NCBI GenBank assembly: GCA_050943315.1
Contig: JBMNOY010000026.1
Coordinates: 1 to 27,620 of the forward strand
Reading direction: 5' to 3'
Length of the DNA stretch: 27,620 nt
Source: JBDKUD01 sp050943315
GTDB taxonomy: Bacteria > Bacillota > Syntrophomonadia > Syntrophomonadales > Syntrophomonadaceae
In this document: positions 7,980 through 14,576 of the stretch, piece by piece
Layout of the letters: each line of letters starts with the position of its first letter
How positions within the stretch are numbered: position 1 is the stretch's first letter
The notes under the pieces: generated by a model
What the model was told of the DNA's origin: nothing
Seen by the model: the letters and a program-made list of their open reading frames with translations, nothing else
The model's database searches: none
Position numbers and translations under genes: made by a program

Positions 7980-8926
7980 CCGACAAAGTCATCATTGCCA
8001 AAAGGTGGATTAAAAAAGGATATAATATAAATCTGGTCCTTGGCTTTGTCGGATTAGCGCCATCCACCTTTTATGAGAATATTAACCGCAAGAAATTGAT
8101 GAAAGTTAAGAATCCGGGTAAAACTGTTGGTCGGTCTAAAACACAGTTTTCTTACACCCTGAATGGCAAGAAAATTCCTGATGAACAAATCAAGGAATGG
8201 TTATGTGAATTAGTTTGTGGCGATGGTTTTCCTTATGGCTATAAAAAGCTTACTGCTGCTTTAGTTGATGATTATGCTCTTGTCATCAATCATAAAAAGG
8301 TTTACCGCCTATGTAAGGAGTTAGCTATTCTTAAACCCCAAAGAGTCTGTCGGCCCAGACATCCAAAACGTCTGGCCCAAAGGACCGAAGTAACCGGACC
8401 CAACCAGCTCTGGGAGATGGATATAAAATACGGCTACATATATGGAGAAGAAAGATTCTTTTTCCAACTGTCTTTAATTGACGTATTTGATCGCAATGTT
8501 ATTGACTACCATTTAGGCTTAACCTGCACGGCTAAAGATGCTTGTAGAGTTCTTCGGAACGCTTTGAAGAAGCGCGGGATTAAACCGGGAATGGAAATGC
8601 CACAGGTAAGGACGGATAATGGCCCGCAATTCATTGCGAAGCGCTTCGAAGAAGTATGCCGGAAGCTTTGTATAACCCATGAAAGGATACCTATCGGAAC
8701 CCCAAATTTAAACGCGCATATTGAGGCCTTTCATTCTATTCTTGAAGATGACTGCTATAGCAGGCATCAATTTAACAGTTATGCGGAAGCCTATGAACAA
8801 GTTTCTTTATACATGGAGTATTACAATCAGCGCCGTCGTCATGGAAGCCTGAAAAACATGGCTCCGGAAAAGTATTATCAAGCCATTATGAGTAATTCTA
8901 TAAAACCTCAAGTTTTAGTGGCATAA
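7976..8926 (+). CDS. IS3-family transposase OrfB (DDE integrase domain)
   Basis: The retroviral-integrase-type catalytic part. The DDE triad is visible: Asp in LWEMDIKYG, Asp in VRTDNGPQF and Glu in LNAHIEAFHSIL, followed by the usual C-terminal YNQRRRHGSL. The frame is open from 7898 and coding-like from 7976 (VTDKVIIAKRW..., then a helix-turn-helix-like GLAPSTFYENI), well before the first independent start codons (TTG 8096, ATG 8099), which supports translation as an OrfAB fusion by -1 frameshifting rather than from its own start. It catalyses cut-and-join of the element through a circle intermediate (family knowledge). No internal stops, so probably functional. Confidence 0.88.
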   Translation, partial: VTDKVIIAKRWIKKGYNINLVLGFVGLAPSTFYENINRKKLMKVKNPGKTVGRSKTQFSYTLNGKKIPDEQIKEWLCELVCGDGFPYGYKKLTAALVDDYALVINHKKVYRLCKELAILKPQRVCRPRHPKRLAQRTEVTGPNQLWEMDIKYGYIYGEERFFFQLSLIDVFDRNVIDYHLGLTCTAKDACRVLRNALKKRGIKPGMEMPQVRTDNGPQFIAKRFEEVCRKLCITHERIPIGTPNLNAHIEAFHSILEDDCYSRHQFNSYAEAYEQVSLYMEYYNQRRRHGSLKNMAPEKYYQAIMSNSIKPQVLVA

Positions 8927-8946
8927 TCTCCGGAATTAGGGGGTCA

Positions 8947-9431
8947 AGACGACTTTTCCCTGCAAGTGTATGTGAAATATGAGTGAATTTTATCCAAGGT
9001 AAAGATGAAAATTGATATACATCGTTCGGAACAGGTCCAGTAATATATTCCTTTTGATTAACGATTGTTTCTTTTGCTATTTCTATATAATCTTTAATAT
9101 CATCAATCATAGGAACATTTACTACTTTAAACAGTTCTGTTTCAGCATTCAAATAAGTAAAAGACGTATGAATTGTATCGTATAGCACAACTTCATCATC
9201 TAAAAATCGATACCGAAATTCTTCAATTTCATTTGCACATTTAGTTATAGTATGTATAAATGCTAAAGAAAACGACCATTTATTCTCCTTTACCTTTTTT
9301 AAAAAGTTCGTAATATCCAGTTCTAAGCACACATTATATTGTGGCTGTAGTGCATGCCTAAAAATCTCACAATGAAGTTGTCTTTTCCATTTAGACGTAT
9401 CAATTACTTTGTATGAATTTTTTTGTGACAA
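8947..9431 (-). pseudogene. Chloramphenicol acetyltransferase-like gene, 3' end removed at the IS boundary
   Basis: About 161 residues align by eye with the N-terminal three quarters of type A chloramphenicol acetyltransferases: YKVIDTSKWKRQLHCEIF at the start, then WSFSLAFIHTITKCANE, and SSLPWIKFTHISHT near the break. The family normally runs to about 215 residues and carries the catalytic HHxxxDG motif near its end; here the reading frame runs into the IS end at 8946 and stops at 8898 with IS-derived residues, so the active-site His is lost. Start: TTG at 9431, with AAAGGAGAG upstream, matches the usual family start better than GTG 9500. The continuation is not found on the other side of the IS. 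Probably inactive. Confidence 0.8.
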
Positions 9432-9554
9432 AATTTGTTCTCTCCTTTTACTGCGTTCTTTCGCTATCCTCGTTAGCTTGTACTGCCCCCTGTGGCTCAC
9501 TTTTATATTGACAATCGCACAAATTCTAGAGTCTCGTTTACCACATATCGATTG

Positions 9555-10451
9555 TTAATCAATACTATCGTTGTTCATGGATTTGATAAATCGAATATTA
9601 AAATATAGCGCTAATATTGCCAATACAACAAAGCTCACATCTTTTGTAATCAGAGCCGGCAGCGGTAGATGAATTCCTGCTGATAGCTGAAATAGGGTTT
9701 GCATGGGAAGCATAATACCGATAATTAAGCAAACTGTTAGGAGCATAAATAACATAACATATCCCATGCCGTTTTTATTTTTCAACAAGCAAAGACATAT
9801 TAACGCCATTGGACTGATAATACCCATATCCAGCACATTGGTGATTTCAGTGGTATAAACTTCAATCATTGCTAAAGGCCGGTTAGCAAGCAGTGCAGTT
9901 ATTATATCTGGAAGCCACGCGACAAATAACGCCACTGCTGTTAAAACTAAAAATGTGTAAATCCCCTTGTATGGCAACGACGCATTAGTCATGGATCTTT
10001 CTACTTCTTTATAGTCAATTCCAGTCATTGCAATAATAAGTGCAAAAAAGCTAACTGAAAAAAAGGCAATATATAGTAAATGGAGTGAATTGTAAGTTAC
10101 ACCGAATACAATGCTAGTTGAATAGTATGTAAAAATTGAAATGACTGATGTTAAAAACAATCTGCTTTTTAGCGAAGTCTTTTTGATATCCAATATCAAT
10201 GCAAGAATTAATAACGGAACTGCTACAAACAGGATAGTGAAGTCTGAACCACGGAAAATAGGTGCTCTAAAATAAGAATCATGGGCGTATATGCCATCTC
10301 CGTACATTTTAACAATATCTCCGTACTGATTCGTAACTTCAAAAGCTCCACCGCCTGTTGTATAAAAAACACCTATAGCGGTAACTACTATAGCCAAAAT
10401 AACCATCATAAAAGCAAGGTTATATAGAACTTTATTGTTAGCATTTTCCAT
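9555..10451 (-). CDS. Unknown polytopic membrane protein
   Basis: A 298-residue protein with about eight hydrophobic segments: one near residues 12-30, then a hydrophilic loop of ~40 residues containing FEVTNQYGDIVKMYGDGIY and HDSYFRAPIFRGSDF, then seven further helices to the C-terminus. I do not recognise a characterised family. ATG start preceded by GGAGGGGG at suitable spacing. It lies upstream of, and on the same strand as, the truncated acetyltransferase (123 bases apart), so the two may once have formed an operon. The stretch is clearly more AT-rich than the housekeeping genes nearby, consistent with acquisition by transfer. Function unknown; transport or signalling cannot be told apart from sequence. 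Confidence 0.7.
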   Translation of the reverse strand: MENANNKVLYNLAFMMVILAIVVTAIGVFYTTGGGAFEVTNQYGDIVKMYGDGIYAHDSYFRAPIFRGSDFTILFVAVPLLILALILDIKKTSLKSRLFLTSVISIFTYYSTSIVFGVTYNSLHLLYIAFFSVSFFALIIAMTGIDYKEVERSMTNASLPYKGIYTFLVLTAVALFVAWLPDIITALLANRPLAMIEVYTTEITNVLDMGIISPMALICLCLLKNKNGMGYVMLFMLLTVCLIIGIMLPMQTLFQLSAGIHLPLPALITKDVSFVVLAILALYFNIRFIKSMNNDSID

Positions 10452-10625
10452 ATTCCCCCTCCAATCACATCATTCAACTTCAAACTGTGCAGCACTCAAT
10501 ATAGATAATGACAATGAATGACATCTTATATAATCAGATATTGCTGCGTTTTCTATTTGAACTGCGCAACATGGTGACAACTAAAAAAAGGGAAATAATT
10601 CATATAAAGGGAATTAACGTTATAT

Positions 10626-10642
10626 GTAGTTTGTGTAACTAC
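10626..10642. promoter_or_regulatory. Short dyad upstream of the small membrane protein gene
   Basis: GTAGTT (10626-10631) and AACTAC (10637-10642) flank a 5-base loop, 46 bases before the GTG start at 10689. It could be an operator or a small hairpin. Weak evidence; nothing else is seen in 10452-10688. Confidence 0.25.
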
Positions 10643-10688
10643 AGTAAATGTTATATATTAATTTTTTTCATAAAGGAGGTGATATCAC

Positions 10689-10907
10689 GTGGGTGTACTG
10701 TATTGGTTGTTAATACCTTTAGTAATATTCATAATAACGTCTCTTCTTCAATATTTATGGAATACAACAATGCCTGAGGTATTTAGGTTAAATCAAATAA
10801 CCTTTTGGCAGGCATTCAGGCTAATTCTTATAGCTTTAATATTATTAGGTGGTTTGATTTATAAATCTTTATTGGGCTTACTAATTTTGGGTATGTCGCA
10901 TCTTTAA
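10689..10907 (+). CDS. Small two-helix membrane protein
   Basis: A 72-residue protein starting at GTG behind AAAGGAGGTGAT, a near-perfect ribosome site with 8-base spacing, which is the main reason for accepting it. There are two hydrophobic segments (about 3-22 and 45-68) joined by a loop LWNTTMPEVFRLNQITFW. The loop resembles a pattern (LWN-x2-MP-x-F-x-L-x2-ITFWQA) that I recall from small uncharacterised membrane proteins of anaerobes, which supports a real gene. Function unknown. It stands alone between the AT-rich membrane protein and transposon remnants. Confidence 0.65.
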   Translation: MGVLYWLLIPLVIFIITSLLQYLWNTTMPEVFRLNQITFWQAFRLILIALILLGGLIYKSLLGLLILGMSHL

Positions 10908-10950
10908 CAGAATGCGCAGTACTTAATAGTGATAATTGCCATTATGACCT

Positions 10951-10992
10951 GCTTCTGATTATTAGCCTAATTGGAAGCGCTTAATCGGAACT
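10951..10992 (+). repeat. Diverged repeat, copy 1
   Basis: GCTTCTGATTATTAGCCTAA at 10951-10970 and the bases after it match 12697-12738 (copy 2) with a handful of differences. Both copies lie immediately next to a transposase remnant, so they may be an old element end or a shared insertion target. The remainder of 10908-11519 holds only the remnant at 11014-11169 and no recognised gene. Confidence 0.45.
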
Positions 10993-11013
10993 ATCCGTGT
11001 GACAGCAACCCCG

Positions 11014-11169
11014 TCAGACTGTGTGACACTTCTTTGACTTCTCATATTCTGCCGGGGACAATGGTTGTCCGGCCGGGCAGATGTAAATATCTTGATCGTA
11101 TTTGAATTTATCCGGTTGGAAATCAACATTTTCTACATTCCCAGTAAACTTCTGTTTAGGCACATAAGT
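11014..11169 (-). pseudogene. Fragment of an IS1182-type transposase
   Basis: The 51 sense codons begin just after an in-frame stop and end at TGA (11016-11014). The translation includes FQPDKFKYDQDIYICPAGQP, the characteristic F-x-Y-D-x-D-x-Y-x-CPAG segment of IS1182-family DDE transposases just before their zinc-finger-like part. The normal protein is over 400 residues, so only a small internal piece survives; stops interrupt the frame on both sides. A dead remnant that marks past insertion here. Confidence 0.65.
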
Positions 11170-11519
11170 TTATTACCCTATTTATTCGGTTTTTACTACC
11201 TCTAATCCTCCACTTTATTTGTACTTTTCACACAGTCTGCCGTCCCCTTGTATCTTTGTCCTCTTGTGTCCCAGTTACCACCACTTACCAAAATACGCTT
11301 GCCACGCCCTAAAACCTAGGATAATCCGACCATAAAAACCTTTATTACACCAGCAGTGATCTGTTTGCCCATATTTACCAAAAGGTAGTAAGTAATTTAA
11401 GCCGAATTATTCTAAGTAAGGAGACGCAAATGGAAATGTTTAAAAGTTACATATGAACCTGGAAACTAGTTTAACAAATGGAATGTTTCTAATCCCTTAT
11501 TCTTGGAAAGGAGGAAGTT

Positions 11520-12527
11520 ATGTTAAAACAACGTTCCAAGCAATTCTTTTTTTCTTTTATAGCCACCTTACTTATGGTTGCTGTAATATCTTTTCCCGCC
11601 CAGGCCAGTGATTATGGGGTACAGGATTTAACCTTGGGTAGCCGAGGTTCTGCTGTTACTCAGTTACAGAGAGATCTTACCGGATTAGGCTTTTATACAC
11701 GTAGTATTGATGGATGGTTTGGTCCTAAAACTTACGATGCGGTAGTAAGCTTTCAGAAAGTTCAAGGACTGAAAATGGATGGTGTTGTTGGTCCCAAAAC
11801 AAAAGCAGCCCTTAAAAAAGCATTAACAGGGGCGGTGCCGTCACCCAAAGTAGCAGCCTCGGCTGAGGCACCCACTGCTACAAGTATTAGTCATTATAAC
11901 GACCACGAAAAGCCGGTAGTCGACTCATTCCGAGCTAACTTTGACGGCAGCTTGGCACAAACTCTGGTTGGACGTGCAATTTGGTATATGGAATATGGCT
12001 TTATGAAGTATGGGCATACAAAGTATAATACCACTGGTTATATTGACTGCTCTAATTTTGTTTCTTTGGTATATAAAGATTTTGGCTATTCGATTACTTC
12101 GGCAGCCAGAAACTATGGCACAGTTGGTAATAAGGTTCCGGGGGTTTATTCGCAAAAAATACCGGGAACATCTAAATACACTTTGGTAGGCGTAGAGAAT
12201 TTAAAACCTGGCGATATATTTACATTTTGGAATTCTGATGCGCCAGCTAAAACACATATCGGTCATGTAGCCATATACATGGGCAAAATCAATGGCAAAC
12301 CTTGCATAATAAACACCTGCAAAGGACATCCTACCGCTATTGGAATAATTAATAGTTTTTCCTACTGGTATGGCTCCAGCCTAATAGAAGTGCGCAGAGT
12401 TTTACCAGCTAGCGCATATGTAGCAGGTAACAAGATTACTGATAAAGGTCCAGTTATTCCAGCAATATACCAAATCAAACCAGACAAACCAATTATAATG
12501 CCGGAAGACCTTCGTACCGGCTTTTAA
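11520..12527 (+). CDS. Secreted NlpC/P60-like cell-wall hydrolase with peptidoglycan-binding domain
   Basis: A 335-residue exported protein: signal peptide (about 1-29, FFFSFIATLLMVAVISFPAQA), a PG_binding_1 domain (about 35-98, LGSRGSAVTQLQRDLTGLGF ... DGVVGPKTKAALKKAL), a linker, then an NlpC/P60-type domain (about 135-300) with Cys177 in IDCSNFVSLVYKDFGY, His249 in HIGHVAIYMG and, at the usual third position, Asn265 in IINTCKG. Family role: cleaving peptide stems of peptidoglycan. A conserved short tail (IPAIYQIKPDK...TGF) is shared with the paralogue at 17048. ATG preceded by AAAGGAGG. It ends in a strong terminator. No riboswitch was recognised in the leader. Confidence 0.85.
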   Translation: MLKQRSKQFFFSFIATLLMVAVISFPAQASDYGVQDLTLGSRGSAVTQLQRDLTGLGFYTRSIDGWFGPKTYDAVVSFQKVQGLKMDGVVGPKTKAALKKALTGAVPSPKVAASAEAPTATSISHYNDHEKPVVDSFRANFDGSLAQTLVGRAIWYMEYGFMKYGHTKYNTTGYIDCSNFVSLVYKDFGYSITSAARNYGTVGNKVPGVYSQKIPGTSKYTLVGVENLKPGDIFTFWNSDAPAKTHIGHVAIYMGKINGKPCIINTCKGHPTAIGIINSFSYWYGSSLIEVRRVLPASAYVAGNKITDKGPVIPAIYQIKPDKPIIMPEDLRTGF

Positions 12528-12564
12528 AACCATTTATTAAAATCCAATTCGTCTCCTTAGCCAA

Positions 12565-12600
12565 AAAACCTCGCCAAATTAGTAATGGCGAGGTTTTCTT
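12565..12600 (+). terminator. Rho-independent terminator after the NlpC/P60-like gene
   Basis: Perfect 12-bp stem, 12565-12576 with 12586-12597 (AAAACCTCGCCA and its complement), 9-base loop, with the T-run within and after the right arm (TTTTCTT). Confidence 0.85.
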
Positions 12601-12610
12601 GTGGTATTTG

Positions 12611-12659
12611 GGCAGTGGGCACAGGAGCACAGGAGAACCGTCTCTCCGTGTCCACTGCC
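12611..12659. repeat. REP-like palindromic element
   Basis: The outer arms 12611-12622 and 12648-12659 pair with one mismatch (GGCAGTGG...CCACTGCC), with a smaller GGAGA/TCTCC stem inside. The inner sequence (CACAGGAGAACCGTCTCTCC) resembles dispersed palindromes common in clostridial genomes. A related but degraded string (CCGTCCCC ... TTGTGTCCC) occurs near 11242-11270. It probably reflects REP/Y1-transposase type repeats. Confidence 0.5.
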
Positions 12660-12696
12660 GCTCATTTAAAATGAGTTAATAGTAATCTTTTAAACG

Positions 12697-12738
12697 GCTT
12701 CTCATTATTAGTCTAATGGGAATCTGGATAATTAGGAA
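12697..12738 (+). repeat. Diverged repeat, copy 2
   Basis: Matches 10951-10992 over about 40 bases with several substitutions (GCTTCTCATTATTAGTCTAA here). It directly precedes the IS3-type transposase remnant at 12746. Confidence 0.45.
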
Positions 12739-12745
12739 CACTTCG

Positions 12746-12871
12746 GTAAGCCAATTTATTAAAAATTACAATGCTGTACGGCTTCATTCCAGCTTGAAAT
12801 ATCATACTCCAAATGAAGCGTATCAATTATTACAGCAACATGCGATAAACATAAAACCTGTTCAGGTATAA
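12746..12871 (+). pseudogene. C-terminal fragment of an IS3-type transposase
   Basis: Forty-one codons ending in TAA (12869-12871). The translation VSQFIKNYNAVRLHSSLKY followed by HTPNEAY is the usual C-terminal end of IS3-family OrfB proteins (YN-x2-R-x-HSSL-x2-x-TP-x-EAY). The catalytic part is absent, so this is a dead remnant, unrelated in detail to the intact element at 7602-8946. No other gene is seen between 12528 and 13118. Confidence 0.7.
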
Positions 12872-13118
12872 CCCAGGTGATCCTGGTTTGAGCCAGTTTA
12901 TATAAATTTTCAATTTCTGAGTATGAACCAGATATTAAGAGTTCTTGTCCAATGCCAGGGGTCAGCCCGCTATTATGCAAAAGTCTCATGTAGTTTTATG
13001 TATGAGAAATATATTATAATAACGTATTATTAGAGAATAATCTTGATTATTAGATTTTGACAAGTAATGTTCAGGGGATTTGACTCAATAGTATAGTACA
13101 AAATGGGGAATGTAACTA

Positions 13119-13937
13119 ATGGAAAGGCAATTTTTAATAAGAACTGCAGAAGACTTTATTGAGCATTCAAAAGATAATTATATAACAAAGGAAATAGCAA
13201 TTTCGGATAATGTTGCGGGAATGAGGATTTTCGATGCTCCAATCTTTGCCTTTGGTTCTGCAGATGATGAGTACTTTGCACTATTAAAACAGCCGTCGGT
13301 AATAGGGAAACACTTCTTACTTCCAAAAGAATGGCTGCCAGGAGCAAAAACAGTTATATCCTTTTTTTTACCGTTTAGTGAAGAAATTAAAAATGGTAAC
13401 AAAAGAGATATGTCATGGCCTTCCGAAGAATGGCTCCATGGACGTATTGAAGGTCAGATTTTGCTGAATAAGCTGTGCATGCATTTAAAGTCTGAATTAA
13501 TAAATGCAGGTTATAATACTGTTATACCCGGTTTAGATGAGAGATTTTGGTCAAATAGTGACCGCCCCAGTCATGCAGCAAAATTTACAAGTAATTGGTC
13601 TGAAAGACATTCTGCATTTATATGTGGACTTGGAACATTCGGTCTTTCTAAAGGACTTATAACACAAAGAGGTATAGCTGGGAGATTTGGTAGTGTCATC
13701 ACAGAATTATATCTCGCCCCTAATAAAAGAGGGTATAAAAATATATATGAATACTGTTCTACGTGTGGTAAATGTGCAGAAAATTGCCCAGTTGGTGCAA
13801 TATCCATAGAAAATGGAAAAGATAATAGTATATGTTCTAAATTTTTAGACCAAACAGCTGAAATCTATAAGCCTAGGTATGGTTGCGGAAAATGTCAGAT
13901 AGGTGTACCATGCGAATCAAAAATACCTAAACAGTAA
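13119..13937 (+). CDS. Epoxyqueuosine-reductase-like 4Fe-4S protein
   Basis: A 272-residue protein with a QueG-like N-terminal region (LPGAKTVISFFLPFS; later HSAFICGLGTFGLSKGLITQRG, the typical G-x-G-x2-G-x-x2-x-LIT motif) and a C-terminal bacterial ferredoxin-like part with two Cys groups (CSTCGKCAENCPVGAI and YGCGKCQIGVPCE). True QueG proteins are longer, often have HEAT repeats and bind cobalamin; this shorter clostridial variant is usually annotated simply as an Fe-S or epoxyqueuosine reductase-related protein, and its substrate is unknown. The ATG has only a GGGGAATG-like stretch upstream. The AT-rich composition contrasts with nearby housekeeping genes, suggesting transfer. Single gene, no obvious terminator. 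Confidence 0.78.
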   Translation: MERQFLIRTAEDFIEHSKDNYITKEIAISDNVAGMRIFDAPIFAFGSADDEYFALLKQPSVIGKHFLLPKEWLPGAKTVISFFLPFSEEIKNGNKRDMSWPSEEWLHGRIEGQILLNKLCMHLKSELINAGYNTVIPGLDERFWSNSDRPSHAAKFTSNWSERHSAFICGLGTFGLSKGLITQRGIAGRFGSVITELYLAPNKRGYKNIYEYCSTCGKCAENCPVGAISIENGKDNSICSKFLDQTAEIYKPRYGCGKCQIGVPCESKIPKQ

Positions 13938-13983
13938 AGACCATTCAGGAATTATGTCCTGCCGTTGAACGAGCTTCGCAGTA

Positions 13984-14397
13984 TTGCTATTATCCATACC
14001 GAAACTGCTGATTAACCAATATTTTCGTACTGACTTGCTTATGTTCTTTCGCTATGTATGCAATTCTCGGGGTACCCCTATAGTCGATAATAATTTCGGT
14101 ATTATTGATCTGGAATTCATTAAATCAATATTATTAAAGGATATTTACTCTTTCATTGCCTATTGCCAGAATGTGCAAATGTCTTCTGCTGGTACTAGGG
14201 CACGAAAAATCGTATCCATCCGTCAATTTTGGAAATATCTTAAAACAAAAGCACATCTCATTGATAACAACATTACCGAAGAGCTTGAGACTCCTAGTTT
14301 GCCCAAAAGAATGCCTAAATATCTCAATTTAGAGGAATCGGTACGATTATTGATACAGTGTCAGAATTCGCCAAGAGATCATTGCAAGCACCATTGA
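13984..14397 (+). pseudogene. Tyrosine recombinase, N-terminal half only
   Basis: About 137 codons of the SAM-like core-binding domain of XerC/phage-integrase-type recombinases: FFRYVCNSRG, IYSFIAYCQN, SSAGTRARKIVSIRQFWKYL and LPKRMPKYLNLEESVRLL. It stops right after NSPRDHC, where intact relatives continue with the catalytic domain (R-H-R-Y residues), so all active-site residues are missing. Intact members are about 300 residues. It begins at a TTG without a clear ribosome site. It ends 16 bases from the 3' end of tRNA-Ala, the usual neighbourhood of integrases, and is likely the relic of an integrated element. Confidence 0.7.
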
Positions 14398-14412
14398 AGG
14401 GTCATAAAATAT

Positions 14413-14488
14413 TGGTGGAGACGATGGGATTCGAACCCACGACCCCCTCGTTGCGAACGAGGTGCTCTCCCAGCTGAGCCACGCCCCC
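14413..14488 (-). tRNA. tRNA-Ala (anticodon CGC)
   Basis: The 76 bases fold as a full cloverleaf with encoded CCA. The acceptor stem GGGGGCG pairs with CGTCTCC and contains the G3-U70 pair that defines alanine tRNAs. The anticodon stem CCTCG/CGAGG encloses loop TTCGCAA (anticodon CGC, reading GCG). The T loop is GGTTCGAATCC-like. A recombinase fragment lies directly beyond its 3' end. Confidence 0.95.
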
Positions 14489-14576
14489 ACAAGCCTTAAA
14501 TATTCTAAGAATTTACTAATTAATTATAGGATGTAGGTTTAATAATGTAAAGAGGACAATCCAGAAACATCAGTTT

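Larger units (their letters stand above)
7602..8946 (+). mobile_element. IS3-family insertion sequence
   Basis: About 1345 bp containing overlapping-frame orfA and orfB. Imperfect terminal inverted repeats are visible: the left end 7602-7623 (TAGCCCCCTAAT...GGAG) and the right end 8928-8946, whose complement reads TGACCCCCTAATTCCGGAG. The subgroup is not assigned. No target-site duplication can be seen in the flanks (left ...CTATC, right AGACG...), which suggests a rearrangement or adjacent deletion after insertion. The right end cuts a chloramphenicol-acetyltransferase-like gene. Both orfs look intact, so the element may be active. The exact outer ends are by-eye estimates. Confidence 0.85.

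Noticed and set aside
10508..10777. Forward 89-codon frame
   Set aside because: It overlaps the better-supported GTG-started small protein at 10689, has no ribosome site and has an arbitrary composition.
11272..11519. Possible riboswitch in the leader of the first NlpC/P60-like gene
   Set aside because: Cyclic-di-AMP riboswitches often precede cell-wall hydrolases, but I could not match the conserved core or draw a convincing fold.
12759..12989. Reverse-strand 76-codon frame
   Set aside because: It is the antisense of the IS3-type transposase remnant, whose forward-strand translation gives recognisable transposase sequence.
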